A stretch of DNA of 64,000 nt, from contig CAKZZD010000006.1 in assembly GCA_937886715.1 (NCBI GenBank), positions 1 through 64,000 on the forward strand, in the 5' to 3' direction. Below, piece after piece: positions 8,706-17,255 of the stretch (positions are counted from its first letter, which is position 1; the number at the start of each line of letters is the position of its first letter). The notes below the pieces were generated by a model, which was not told the DNA's origin, searched no databases, and saw only the letters and a list, made by a program, of their open reading frames with translations. Both the position numbers and the translations under genes were made by a program. This DNA is from an uncultured Bacteroidales bacterium. GTDB lineage: Bacteria; Bacteroidota; Bacteroidia; Bacteroidales; P3.

Positions 8706-9470
8706 TTATCGCCTGAACTCCAACGGGCCGCCGACGGTGTAGGTGGTGCCGTCGATGGTCATGTGGGCGCTGAAATTAGTGGCAATCACATCCTCCTCGG
8801 GGTCGTAGATGAAGGTGGCCGTGTGCCCTTGCAGGGTGAAGGTGCCGCTGTGGCTGTCGGGGTTGTAGGTCCAGCCCATCGACGACGAGACGCCGTGATC
8901 GAGCAGACGGATGGTGAATGAGCCGCCGGCACCGTACTCCCAAAAGGCGAGAGCAAAGGTGACGGTGTCGCCGCTGTCGAGCACCTGCTGGGCAGTCCAC
9001 TCGGTGTTGGCCGGGAAGGAGTCGACCACTGGCGGCGCAGGCTGTTCACCTCGCGGGTAGAGGGTCACCTCGCCGCCCAAGGCAGTGCCGTCCTGATCAA
9101 TTATGTAAAGGTGGGTCACAATGGTCGGGCCTTCGGCATGGTAGGAGAAGTCGGTGTCCCAGTCGTCGCCCTCCAGCAGGCCGCTGTCGCCGTCGAAGGT
9201 GTAGTGGAACGTGACGTCGATGGGAGTGGTGATGCCGTTGACCAACAGCTCCACGTAGAGGCTGCCGGTGCAGTCGTCGGCGAAGTCGAGGTTGTAGGTG
9301 ATGGTCATGGGGTAGCCCTGGTAGGTGTCGGCCAGCGTGCCCACCCAGGCGGTGCCGGCCAGCGAGGGCACGGCGGGTTGGGGTGCAGGTTGAGGGTTGG
9401 TCGTAGGCTCCTCCGGTTGGCAGGCGGCGAGGAGCAGAGCCGCCATCAGTAAGGTTACGATGCGTTTCAT
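8706..9470 (-). CDS. Lipoprotein with beta-sandwich/lipocalin-like repeats
   Basis: 254 residues. MKRIVTLLMAALLLAAC is a lipoprotein signal, followed by a Pro-rich linker (PQPAPQPAVP). The body is made of two similar halves with W-x-G/T openings (GTAWVGTLADTYQG, and NTEWTAQQVLDSGDT) and alternating beta strands, as in small lipocalin-like lipoproteins of Bacteroidota. No enzyme motif is visible. It overlaps the stop of the next lipoprotein gene by 4 bases and is the last gene of the sigma-factor operon. Confidence 0.65.
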   Translation of the reverse strand: MKRIVTLLMAALLLAACQPEEPTTNPQPAPQPAVPSLAGTAWVGTLADTYQGYPMTITYNLDFADDCTGSLYVELLVNGITTPIDVTFHYTFDGDSGLLEGDDWDTDFSYHAEGPTIVTHLYIIDQDGTALGGEVTLYPRGEQPAPPVVDSFPANTEWTAQQVLDSGDTVTFALAFWEYGAGGSFTIRLLDHGVSSSMGWTYNPDSHSGTFTLQGHTATFIYDPEEDVIATNFSAHMTIDGTTYTVGGPLEFRR

Positions 9471-10153
9471 TGGTGTGTGTGTATATTGGTGACGTGATTG
9501 ATGATCTGCGCCATCTCCTCCATCGTGCTGTAGAAGAAGAGGCAGAGCGTGAGGCGCCGGCTGTCGCTGGCGACGAGGTAGCCGCTGTCGCCGTGCTGCA
9601 GGGCGGTCTGCATCAGGGGATCGGTGGTGGGCGGTCGGACACCGTAGGAACGGAGCGTGGTGTCAATTATGGAGTCGACCAGCACGCCGTGGTCATAGCG
9701 TATGCTGCCGGCGGTGAGGGTGTCCAGCCGGATGACGGTGTCCACGCAGAGCATCGTGTCAATCGGTCGTCCATCCAGCTTCTGTGCCATCAGCTCTTGC
9801 AGCACCTGGGTGAATGCCTCGCCTATACTGGGCACGCTGTCGAGGGTGTAGGTGCGGGTGACGGTGGTCTTGAGGCTGGAAACGTTGACCGAGTCGAGTG
9901 CTCCGGCATCCTCGCGGTGGTGTACGCCGAAGTCGTCGCAGAGCTGCAGCCACGCCTCATGGTCGGGGGCCTCGAACATGACGGCGTTGAAGCCGCGGTA
10001 GCCGCCCACGAGGGCCACGGTAAGGTCTGTGCGGTCGGCATATTTCTGGTAAATCGCCTTGGCTGCTGTCGTAGCCTCGGGCAGCGGCTCTTCGCGCTGG
10101 CAGCCAGCCGCCAGAAGCAGGATGAGCGTCAGGGGAATCAATATTCTTTTCAT
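9467..10153 (-). CDS. Lipoprotein, DUF4252-like, of the ECF sigma operon
   Basis: 228 residues. MKRILIPLTLILLLAAGC is a lipoprotein signal. The N-terminal half (IYQKYADRTDLTVALVGG) matches the protein at 46472-46936 (LYQRYASQPNVKVASVTG), which also follows a sigma/anti-sigma pair. The central part has strands rich in Asp/Thr (DTMLCVDTVIRLDTLTAG). The C-terminus has LTLCLFFYSTMEEMAQIINHV. It overlaps the anti-sigma-like gene by 4 bases (ATGA). A role as an envelope sensor or output of that module is likely but unproven. Confidence 0.65.
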   Translation of the reverse strand: MKRILIPLTLILLLAAGCQREEPLPEATTAAKAIYQKYADRTDLTVALVGGYRGFNAVMFEAPDHEAWLQLCDDFGVHHREDAGALDSVNVSSLKTTVTRTYTLDSVPSIGEAFTQVLQELMAQKLDGRPIDTMLCVDTVIRLDTLTAGSIRYDHGVLVDSIIDTTLRSYGVRPPTTDPLMQTALQHGDSGYLVASDSRRLTLCLFFYSTMEEMAQIINHVTNIHTHQ

Positions 10154-10506
10154 CGCAGGTAGGTTTTAAAGGTTTCTATCGCTCCGTCGGGCGAGCAGCC
10201 GGTGTTGCAGGCGAAGAGCACCTGCTCGCCGTCGATCCTTACGGTGCGTATTCCGTCGGCGTCGCCGCCGCGCAGGGCCATGGGCACCACCACCGCCGCC
10301 ACACATGCCGCTGCAGCTATCCACATCAGCCATGTGTTCCTCTTTCTTCTCTGACCGGAAAACAACGGCTTTGGCTGTTCTTCGCTCCACACCACTCGCC
10401 GCACCTCGCGGTCCAGCTCGGCGTCGGTCATCGGACAGCGCCCCGACTGCAGGTCGTCGCTCAGCGCTCGCCATTGCTGTTCAAATTCGTCAAATCCCTT
10501 TTTCAT
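10150..10506 (-). CDS. Anti-sigma-factor-like single-pass membrane protein
   Basis: 118 residues with an acidic/basic N-terminal cytoplasmic part (residues 1-56), one membrane span (about 59-78) and a short extracytoplasmic tail. The tail contains EQVLFACNTGC with Cys100 and Cys104. The gene overlaps the end of the sigma factor gene by 17 bases, the usual arrangement for an anti-sigma factor. The C-terminal Cys-x3-Cys motif recurs in the paralogous protein at 45990-46475, which suggests a redox- or metal-sensing end in the periplasm. Confidence 0.65.
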   Translation of the reverse strand: MKKGFDEFEQQWRALSDDLQSGRCPMTDAELDREVRRVVWSEEQPKPLFSGQRRKRNTWLMWIAAAACVAAVVVPMALRGGDADGIRTVRIDGEQVLFACNTGCSPDGAIETFKTYLR

Positions 10507-10993
10507 AGAGCTTTCTCAATTTTTGTTTTATACGGGTAAGACGCACGCTGACGTGGGCCGCCGTGAGGCCGGTCATGCGGGCTATCTCGATGTTGCTGAA
10601 TCCGTGCAGGTGGGCCATCACGATGGTGCGGTCGCGCTCGTCGAGGGTGTCGATAAGCTGGCGCAGGTAGTGTCTCCGCTCGTCGCCATCGGCATCTGTC
10701 GCGAGTTCGGAATGGGCCGTCGCTTCCTCTGTCGGCTGGTTGCCGATGCGGCGTTTGAGTGAAATCAATGTGTTGAATGCCACGCGGTAGACCCACGTGC
10801 GCTCCGAGCTGCGGCCGCCGAATGTCCCATAGTCGCGCCACATCACCGACAGCACCTCGTGGAAAGCGTCCTCCACCTCCCAGGCTGCGCTTAAGCGGAA
10901 CGTCCGGCATATCTGCCAGATCAAGTCGCGCTGCCGCCGCACCAGCTCGCGGAATTCCCGCTCCTTTTGTTCGCTATCTCCATTAACTATCAT
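10490..10993 (-). CDS. ECF-type RNA polymerase sigma factor
   Basis: 167 residues with sigma region 2 (LIWQICRTFRLSAAWEVEDA, HEVLSVMWRDYGTF, SERTWVYRVAFNTLISLKRR) and region 4 (LIDTLDERDRTIVMAHLHGF, then a helix-turn-helix NIEIARMTGLTAAHVSVRL and RIKQKLRKLYEKG). It is followed by an overlapping anti-sigma-like gene and two lipoprotein genes. ECF sigma factors of this layout are held inactive by the membrane partner until an envelope signal arrives. No similar second -35/-10 site was identified for autoregulation. Confidence 0.92.
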   Translation of the reverse strand: MIVNGDSEQKEREFRELVRRQRDLIWQICRTFRLSAAWEVEDAFHEVLSVMWRDYGTFGGRSSERTWVYRVAFNTLISLKRRIGNQPTEEATAHSELATDADGDERRHYLRQLIDTLDERDRTIVMAHLHGFSNIEIARMTGLTAAHVSVRLTRIKQKLRKLYEKGI

Positions 10994-11068
10994 GTCGGTG
11001 TGCCTTTTCGTTCTGATGGATTAGGCGCACCGACATGACAGAATGCAACAGTAAGATGCAATTTTTTT

Positions 11069-13714
11069 TTATCGTCGGACGGCCTTGAGCACCTGCTCCA
11101 CCACACCAATCTTATATCCGGTGCTGTGGTATAGTATCTGCCCGTCCCTGTCAACCAGCACCACCAGCGGATATTCCACATTCGAAATCTTGGCGGCCTC
11201 CACAATGTGCTGCTCCAGCACTCCCTTCTGGTAGGCAAAGTCGGTATTGACGAGCCCCCACGAGGTCATGCCGATGCTGGCGGGCCCCACCATGAGGGTC
11301 TTGCCGCCCCACTGCTTCATCTCTTTCTGCAGCTGGCGCAGCTCCACGATGAGGTGCTTCGACGGCTCGCTATATTCGCCCAGGTTCACATACAGCATTC
11401 CCTTCTCTCCGGCATAGTCCTGCAATGCAACGCCGTCGAATATCTCCTCGTCCTTGTCCACCATCCCCAGCTCGTCGGTACGCGCCAGCAGCGGCAGGAT
11501 AACGATTTCTTTCGTCACCTTTTCGCCTGCCTTCACCTCGAAGAATTCCAGCCTCGAACGCACCGCCCCGTCGGGGTAGCGGTTGCCGGTGCTGAGGCAG
11601 TAGATGCCCGGCTCCAGCTCAATGGTGGCCGGGAAGGTGGCCATGCGCGGGTCGTCCTCGAAGTCGAAGGTGCGCAGGTCGCCGTTTTCCAGCTTGGCCA
11701 GCGTGAAGTGCGGCCAGTAGACGGGCTTGGCAGGCTCCTTGCCGCGGTAGGTCAGGGTGAGGACGGCATTGCCGGACTTGTCGGACTTGTCATTTTCGTC
11801 CTTCCAGTCGCATTTCTTCCAATCCTTGCCATCCCAGCAATAGATGATATTCGTGGCATTGTCCAGGTAGGCAGGCACTCCGGCAGCGCGGCAGGCGGCC
11901 ACAAAGAAGATGTCGCGGCTGTGGCTGTCGGCACGGCGCAGCTTGTACACGCCCACGGGCGAAATCGGGCAACCGAAGTAGTTGCTACTGTCGTCAATGG
12001 CTACGCTGTCCAGCGTCCACTGGCGTATCTCTTCGGCCGTCATGCCCTTGAAGCAACCAAGCTCCTTGCGGTAGGGGCGCACCATCTCGTTGCTGATGCG
12101 GGCGGGGAGGATGCCTTTATAGTATACTCCCGTGGAGGTTACGGGACAATCTTGTTCATCTATCCAGTCCCAGTCGTAAGTAGTGTAGTGGACTTCCAAC
12201 ACCTCGGAGGTAATGTCGCGCAGGTCTTTGTCGGAGAAGGTCGAGAGATAGTCGTAAACAGGGCCGAATTGCTCTTCGTGCAAGCCGTGCTTGCTTATGA
12301 AGGTGAGGATGGCCTCGTGGTTGCCTTCCGACTTGTGCACCAGTTCCCATAGCATTTCCTTTTGTGCTTTGTTCAGATATTGGATACCGTCCATCCGTTG
12401 GAAGCCGTCCTTTGTGGGGAACGTGGCGGTGTAGGCCCCCCGCACCGAGTCCTCGTAGGCCAGGCGCTTGGCGTTGGCGGCGGTCTCCTCCTCGGTGGCC
12501 GTCACCTTGGGTGTGCCAGCCACGGGGGGCACCATCTCGAACACCCAGTCATCCTCTTCGTCAATGCATCCTTGACCTTCTATATACTGCCTCACTATCA
12601 CATCTTTTTCAATCTTCACGGTTGCCACACTATCCTTTCTGACATCTATCTTCCTAAAACGATAGTTGTCGCCATCGGTGACCCAGATCAGCAGGTCGCC
12701 CAGGCCGGTGGTCAGCGAGGCCTTGCCTTCGCTGTCGGTGGTCTGCGTGCTGAGGGTGTAGTACTCGGCGTAGTTGTAGAGCTTGAACTTCACCTGTGCG
12801 CCCTCCAGCGGCTTGCCCTCCTCGTCCTGCACCGTAACGGTGACGCGACGCGTGGGGGCATAATGCGACAGCAGGTTGAGCTCGGAATACAGGCTGGTGC
12901 GCTTCACCACCTCCTCGTCGCCTTTGTACTTGCCGAAAGCCTTCGAGTGCACCATCATGCAGCGGGTGCTGGGCACGGAGAACCAGCCCATATTCAGCCG
13001 CGGGTCGGGCTCGCAGGCTCCGAGGAACTTCCACTCGCCTGAGGCTCCGGATTCGCCAGAGACCCATACTTCCACCCACGCATGGTTGTCGTCGCAATGC
13101 GCCCAGCGGGGCGTGTAGCATTGGCGGGCAGGGATGCCCACGGCGCGCAGGGCGGTGACGGTGAAAGTGCTCTCCTCGCCGCAGCGGCCCAGCGAAGTGC
13201 GCATAGTCGCCAGCGGAGCGCTGGTGCGGCTGTCCGAGGCTCGGTAGGCCACATGCTCGTGGCACCAGTGGTTCACCTCCAGCGCCGCCTCCTCTATCGT
13301 CATGCCCTGCACACGCTCTTTCAGATCGCGGTAAAACGCCATCCGGGCCGTATCCAGATTCTCGTTGTTCACGCGGTACACCAGCACGAAGTGGCGGAAC
13401 TCATCCTCCGGCACCTCCTTGCCCCACGGCATCTCCTCCCGCGCCTTGAAGGCATAGCGCACCTGCTGCAAGAAGAACGACGGCGCATAGTCCGCCAAAT
13501 CGCTCAGCGGCATATAGGCATACAGGAATTCCATCGCCTCGCGCTCCATGCGGCTCAACGTGTCAAGCTGCACCCCCAGCATGGGGTATTCGGCCATCCT
13601 GGCCTCATAGTCAGCATGCACCTCGGCGCGATAGCCTTTGTCCGTGATGAAATGCGGATCTCTTCCGCACGCCGCCAGCAACACCACCGCGGCCACTGTC
13701 AATATCTTCTTCAT
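11069..13714 (-). CDS. Transglutaminase-domain lipoprotein with C-terminal thioredoxin-like domain
   Basis: 881 residues from the Met at 13714, which starts a lipoprotein signal (MKKILTVAAVVLLAACGRD); an upstream Met in frame would destroy it. A transglutaminase core follows, with Cys in GRCGEES (about residue 175) and His in DNHAWVEVW (about 211). A carboxypeptidase-regulatory-like beta domain follows (VTVTVQDEEGKPLEGAQVKF). A second transglutaminase-like half comes near residue 600 (ACRAAGVPAYLDN). The last 110 residues resemble a thioredoxin-like fold (YPLVVLVDRDGQILY) without CxxC. It overlaps cutC by 4 bases. A damaged copy of its 3' end lies at 8453-8697. Confidence 0.85.
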   Translation of the reverse strand: MKKILTVAAVVLLAACGRDPHFITDKGYRAEVHADYEARMAEYPMLGVQLDTLSRMEREAMEFLYAYMPLSDLADYAPSFFLQQVRYAFKAREEMPWGKEVPEDEFRHFVLVYRVNNENLDTARMAFYRDLKERVQGMTIEEAALEVNHWCHEHVAYRASDSRTSAPLATMRTSLGRCGEESTFTVTALRAVGIPARQCYTPRWAHCDDNHAWVEVWVSGESGASGEWKFLGACEPDPRLNMGWFSVPSTRCMMVHSKAFGKYKGDEEVVKRTSLYSELNLLSHYAPTRRVTVTVQDEEGKPLEGAQVKFKLYNYAEYYTLSTQTTDSEGKASLTTGLGDLLIWVTDGDNYRFRKIDVRKDSVATVKIEKDVIVRQYIEGQGCIDEEDDWVFEMVPPVAGTPKVTATEEETAANAKRLAYEDSVRGAYTATFPTKDGFQRMDGIQYLNKAQKEMLWELVHKSEGNHEAILTFISKHGLHEEQFGPVYDYLSTFSDKDLRDITSEVLEVHYTTYDWDWIDEQDCPVTSTGVYYKGILPARISNEMVRPYRKELGCFKGMTAEEIRQWTLDSVAIDDSSNYFGCPISPVGVYKLRRADSHSRDIFFVAACRAAGVPAYLDNATNIIYCWDGKDWKKCDWKDENDKSDKSGNAVLTLTYRGKEPAKPVYWPHFTLAKLENGDLRTFDFEDDPRMATFPATIELEPGIYCLSTGNRYPDGAVRSRLEFFEVKAGEKVTKEIVILPLLARTDELGMVDKDEEIFDGVALQDYAGEKGMLYVNLGEYSEPSKHLIVELRQLQKEMKQWGGKTLMVGPASIGMTSWGLVNTDFAYQKGVLEQHIVEAAKISNVEYPLVVLVDRDGQILYHSTGYKIGVVEQVLKAVRR

Positions 13715-14394
13715 TTTCTGTTTCGTGTGTTTTCTATCATTTGTCTCACCAGCGCAGCGTCGGTCTGCATCGTGCCGTCGGCGGCCACCGCCTTGCACGA
13801 TCCGTGCACCTCGCCCACGCCGGTCCGCGCAATCAGCTCAGCCACATTCGCCGGCGTCACTCCGCTGCCGGCCAGTATCTTCACCGGCGTGGCTCCCACC
13901 ATCCGGCCTATCACCTCGGCGCCCTCTAGGGCCGTCGCCTTCTGCCCCGAGGTGAGCAGCCGCGTGCATCCGCACATCGCTATCGCCTCCAGGGCCTCCA
14001 TCGGTTCCTGACGCGCTTCGTCGAATGCCCTGTGAAACGTCACCTCCATCTTCCCCGCAGCTGCCACCACCTCTCGCGTGAGGCCCGTGTCTATCCTCCC
14101 CTCATAGTCCAAAAATCCCACCACCACCGCAGCAGCACCCAAACGACCGCAACGCTCCACCGTATCCATGATCTCGGCCATCTCGGCCCTGTCGTAATAG
14201 AAGTTGCCGGCCCTCGGCCGCACCAGCACATGTGTCCGCAACCCCAGCGTCCGCACACAATAGTCTATGTCTTCGTCGCTGGGCGTCAACCCGCCGCATG
14301 CCAGTTCGCGGCACAGCTCTATCCGCTGCGCCCCACCGGCTTTGGCCGCCTCCGCCGACCGGCGCGACGGCGTGCATATCTCCACTTGTATCAT
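13711..14394 (-). CDS. cutC: CutC family protein (copper homeostasis-type TIM barrel)
   Basis: 227 residues covering the whole CutC family: it opens with VEICTPSRRSAEAAKAGGAQ and has RIELCRELACGGLTPS, VLVRPRAGNFYYD, KMEVTFHRAFDE and KILAGSGVTPANV, the conserved loops of the CutC barrel. The family was linked to copper tolerance; the biochemical role remains unsettled. A -10 box (TAATTTTG, minus strand, 14399-14406) lies only 5 bases before the start, giving a very short leader. Its stop overlaps the start of the transglutaminase gene (ATGA). Confidence 0.93.
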   Translation of the reverse strand: MIQVEICTPSRRSAEAAKAGGAQRIELCRELACGGLTPSDEDIDYCVRTLGLRTHVLVRPRAGNFYYDRAEMAEIMDTVERCGRLGAAAVVVGFLDYEGRIDTGLTREVVAAAGKMEVTFHRAFDEARQEPMEALEAIAMCGCTRLLTSGQKATALEGAEVIGRMVGATPVKILAGSGVTPANVAELIARTGVGEVHGSCKAVAADGTMQTDAALVRQMIENTRNRK

Positions 14395-14406
14395 GCTGCA
14401 AAATTA

Positions 14407-14726
14407 CTACTTTTTTTCCATTCCGTATGCCCTCTTCTCTCCCCTCTGGCGCAACCTCCTGATCCTCAGCCTTCTGCACCCTCCACGCCATCATCCCGCA
14501 TCCTCCTCTCGCAACGCCCTGGTTTTCAACTTCTTTCTCAAAGCCCCTCCATCCCCCCTCCAACCCCTCCCCAACCCTCCTCCCTCCACCTCAGGCGCCG
14601 CCATGTTTTTGGTCCCCTCTTGATCCCTTCTTGCCCCCCTGTTGCCCCCTTGCCGGACCCTTGCCGCCCACCGACACAATATTTTCCTCCCTCCCGCGTT
14701 CTTTTTTCATCAAACCTTAAAACAAT
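14407..14726. other. Pyrimidine-rich intergenic region
   Basis: About 320 bases between the divergent cutC and flavodiiron genes. The plus strand is strongly C+T-rich, with few G. I see no credible gene on either strand and no good full promoter. The last 30 bases before the flavodiiron gene carry an A-rich leader (CCTTAAAACAAT). Confidence 0.6.
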
Positions 14727-15923
14727 ATGCAGAACATACGCCCCATCTCCGACGATCTGATCTATGTCGGCGCCAGCGACCTTCGCCTGGCTCTCTTCGA
14801 AAACATCTACCCCATCCCCCGCGGTGTGTCATACAACAGCTACCTGCTCCGCGACGACAAAACGGTGCTCTTCGACACCACCGATGCCTCCGTGGCCTCG
14901 CAGTTCTTCGAGAATGTGGCTGCCGCCCTTGACGGCCGCCCGCTCGACTATGTCGTAGTCCACCACATGGAACCCGACCACGCCGCCACCCTCTCCTCGC
15001 TCCTCCTCCGCTACCCCGACGCCACGGTGGTCACCACCGCCAAAGCCGCCCAGATGATGCAGCAGTTCTTCGGCGCTCAACCTGCCCGACTCCTGCCCGT
15101 CAAGGAGGGCGACACCCTCTGCACCGGCCGCCACTCCCTCTCCTTCGTGATGGCTCCCATGGTCCATTGGCCCGAGGTGATGATGTCGTTCGACACCGCC
15201 TCCGGCACCCTCTTCTCGGCCGACGCTTTCGGCACCTTCGGCGCCCTCTCCGGCAATATCTTCGCCGACGAGGTCAACTTCGAGGGCGAATGGCTCAACG
15301 ACGCCCGCCGCTATTTCGTCAACATTGTCGGCAAGTATGGCCTCCAGGTGCAGAATGTCCTCAAGAAGGCTGCCACACTCGACATCCGCATGATTTGCCC
15401 CCTCCACGGCCCCGTCTGGCGCGACAATATCGCCTGGTTTGTCAACAAGCACGACATCTGGAGCCGCTACGACTGGGAGGAACGCGGCGTCACCATCATC
15501 TACGGCAGCATCTATGGCCACACCGAGGCCGCGGCACGCCGTCTCGCCACACTCCTCGCCAATCGCGGCGTGAAGAACATCCGCATGTTCGACGCCAGCC
15601 ACACCCACACCAGCAAGCTGGTCAGCGAATGTTGGCGCGTCAGCCACATCGTCCTCGCCGCCAGCACCTACAACAACGGCCTCTTCACCCCCGTCGAGGA
15701 ATTGCTGCTCGACCTCAAGGCCCACGCTTTCCAGCACCGCTCCTGGGCCCTCATCGAAAACGGCTCTTGGGCTCCGCAAAGCGGCAAACTGATGCGCTCC
15801 ATGATCGAGGATATGAAGGACATGACTATCCTGGGCGACACCCTCTCCCTCAAGAGCGCCATGCAGCCCTCGCAGGAGGAGGCCCTCGCTGCCCTCGCCG
15901 ACGCTATCCAGGCTTCCCTCTAA
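14727..15923 (+). CDS. Flavodiiron protein (FprA-type oxygen/NO reductase)
   Basis: 398 residues, the normal length for a two-domain flavodiiron protein. The N-terminal metallo-beta-lactamase domain has the di-iron ligands: HHMEPDH (His80, Glu82, Asp84, His85), His147 in MVHWPE, Asp166 in SADAFG and His227 in PLHGP. A C-terminal flavodoxin domain starts near residue 255 (YGSIYGHTEAAA; AASTYNNG; NGSWAPQSGK). It reduces O2 to water, or NO to N2O, in the cytoplasm of anaerobes. The flavin reductase-rubredoxin gene 29 bases downstream is its likely electron donor. Confidence 0.93.
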   Translation: MQNIRPISDDLIYVGASDLRLALFENIYPIPRGVSYNSYLLRDDKTVLFDTTDASVASQFFENVAAALDGRPLDYVVVHHMEPDHAATLSSLLLRYPDATVVTTAKAAQMMQQFFGAQPARLLPVKEGDTLCTGRHSLSFVMAPMVHWPEVMMSFDTASGTLFSADAFGTFGALSGNIFADEVNFEGEWLNDARRYFVNIVGKYGLQVQNVLKKAATLDIRMICPLHGPVWRDNIAWFVNKHDIWSRYDWEERGVTIIYGSIYGHTEAAARRLATLLANRGVKNIRMFDASHTHTSKLVSECWRVSHIVLAASTYNNGLFTPVEELLLDLKAHAFQHRSWALIENGSWAPQSGKLMRSMIEDMKDMTILGDTLSLKSAMQPSQEEALAALADAIQASL

Positions 15924-15952
15924 TCATTAACATTAAAAACTATTCTTAATAT

Positions 15953-16585
15953 ATGATCGACAACAGCGTGCTCTCCAACATTGCCTACGGCCTCTACGTG
16001 CTCGTCGCCCGCCAGGGCGACAAGGACAACGCCTGCATCATCAACGTGGCCCAGCAGGTGGCCTCCGACCCGCTCCAGCTGATGATCAGCGTCAACAAGC
16101 AGAACCTCACCCACGACATGGTGCTGCGGACGCTCAAGTTCAACCTCTGCCCTCTCTCCGAAGAGGCCACCATGAAGCCGTTCCAGCACTTCGGATTCCA
16201 AAGCGGCCGCGATGTCGACAAGTTCGCCGCTTGCCAGCAGGAGCTCCGCACCGACAACGGTCTGCTCTACCTGCCCCGCTTCATCAACGCCGTCCTCTCC
16301 TGCGTGGTCACCAAAAGCATCGACCTCGGCTCTCACACGATGTTCATCGCCCGCGTGTTGGAAGCCCGCCGGCTGAACGACACCCCCACCGTCACCTACG
16401 CCTACTATCAGCAGCACATCAAGCCTCAGCCCGCAGCTCCGGCTCCACAAAGCACCGACCCTGCGGCTAAGAAGAAGTGGGTGTGCGAGGTCTGCGGCTA
16501 TGTCTACGAGGGCGACACGCTGCCCCCCGATTTCGTCTGCCCCTGGTGCAAACACCCCGCATCCGATTTCCGCCTCCTCGATTAG
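15953..16585 (+). CDS. Flavin reductase-rubredoxin fusion (high molecular weight rubredoxin, Hrb-like)
   Basis: 210 residues. Residues 1-155 are a flavin reductase-like split barrel (AYGLYVLVARQGDKDNACII). A Pro/Ala linker (about 157-172) leads to a C-terminal rubredoxin with the two iron-binding pairs Cys178/Cys181 (CEVCGYVYEG) and Cys196/Cys199 (CPWCK). Known Hrb proteins pass electrons from NAD(P)H to a flavodiiron protein. The position right behind the FprA-type gene fits that role. Both probably form one operon. Confidence 0.9.
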   Translation: MIDNSVLSNIAYGLYVLVARQGDKDNACIINVAQQVASDPLQLMISVNKQNLTHDMVLRTLKFNLCPLSEEATMKPFQHFGFQSGRDVDKFAACQQELRTDNGLLYLPRFINAVLSCVVTKSIDLGSHTMFIARVLEARRLNDTPTVTYAYYQQHIKPQPAAPAPQSTDPAAKKKWVCEVCGYVYEGDTLPPDFVCPWCKHPASDFRLLD

Positions 16586-16608
16586 GGGGCACCTCCCTCC
16601 TTGCCCTC

Positions 16609-16691
16609 CACATCTCCAGCCGCTGGGTCGACGGTCATAATCGTCCATCAGCGGCTGGTTTATGTGTCGGCCGGGCAAGGTTGGAGATGTG
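16609..16691 (+). other. Nested stem-loop between the rubredoxin gene and rimP
   Basis: An outer stem CACATCTCCA (16609-16618) pairs with TGGAGATGTG (16682-16691). Inside it AGCCGCTG (16618-16625) pairs with CAGCGGCT (16649-16656), with a smaller GACG/CGTC hairpin within. There is no T run, so it is not a standard terminator. It ends 26 bases before the rimP promoter. Confidence 0.55.
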
Positions 16692-16717
16692 ATTTTCAGC
16701 ACTTTTATGTAAAAAAT

Positions 16718-16748
16718 TTTGCCAGTTTCAAAATAAGTTGTACTTTTG
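16718..16748 (+). promoter_or_regulatory. Promoter of the rimP-nusA-infB operon
   Basis: TTTG (16718-16721), a 19-base spacer, then TACTTTTG (16741-16748), an exact match to TTTG-N19-TAnnTTTG. Transcription would start about 6-8 bases downstream, just before the leader hairpin. Confidence 0.8.
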
Positions 16749-16758
16749 CAGCGGAATG

Positions 16759-16783
16759 AGAGAGGTCGAGAGCCTCTCTTTTT
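16759..16783 (+). promoter_or_regulatory. Leader hairpin with T run in front of rimP
   Basis: AGAGAGG and CCTCTCT form a 7-bp stem with a 7-base loop followed by five T, ending 8 bases before the rimP start codon. It looks like an intrinsic terminator placed inside the leader, so it could attenuate the operon or hide the ribosome binding site. Confidence 0.55.
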
Positions 16784-16790
16784 GTTGATT

Positions 16791-17231
16791 ATGATAGAGA
16801 AAATCAAGATAATGGAGCTGGCGCAGGACGCCCTCGAAGGCTCCGACAAGTTCCTCGTCAACCTGAAAGTGACGCCCGACAACCGCATCTTTGTCGACAT
16901 CGACGGCGACAACGGCGTCACCATCGACGACTGCATCGCGTTGAGCCGCACCATCGAAAGCCACCTCAACCGCGAAGAGGAGGATTTCGAACTCAACGTG
17001 AGCTCGGCCGGCGCCGACGCCCCCCTCAAGCAAATCCGGCAGTATCGCAAGAATGTCGGCCGCGATCTCGAGGTGACAATGGCCGACGGCGAACGCCTCG
17101 ACGGCAACCTCAAAGAGGTCGGCGACGACGGCATCACCATCGTCCTGCCCGGCACAAAGAAAAAGCCCTCCGAGGAGGTGCACCTGCCATTCCGTGACAT
17201 CAAGGTGGCTCGGGTGGCCCTGAAGTTTTGA
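16791..17231 (+). CDS. rimP: Ribosome maturation factor RimP
   Basis: 146 residues from the ATG at 16791, after the leader hairpin. It has the RimP N-terminal domain (NLKVTPDNRIFVDIDGDNG, then TIDDCIALSRTIESHL) with the motif ELNVSSAGADAPLK and a C-terminal SH3-like domain (GNLKEVGDDGITIVLPG). RimP binds the 30S subunit during assembly. It is first in the classical rimP-nusA-infB operon, with nusA 24 bases downstream. An in-frame Met at 16746 would place the hairpin inside the coding region and is unlikely. Confidence 0.93.
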   Translation: MIEKIKIMELAQDALEGSDKFLVNLKVTPDNRIFVDIDGDNGVTIDDCIALSRTIESHLNREEEDFELNVSSAGADAPLKQIRQYRKNVGRDLEVTMADGERLDGNLKEVGDDGITIVLPGTKKKPSEEVHLPFRDIKVARVALKF

Positions 17232-17255
17232 ATGTAATACAGTAACAGCAATATC

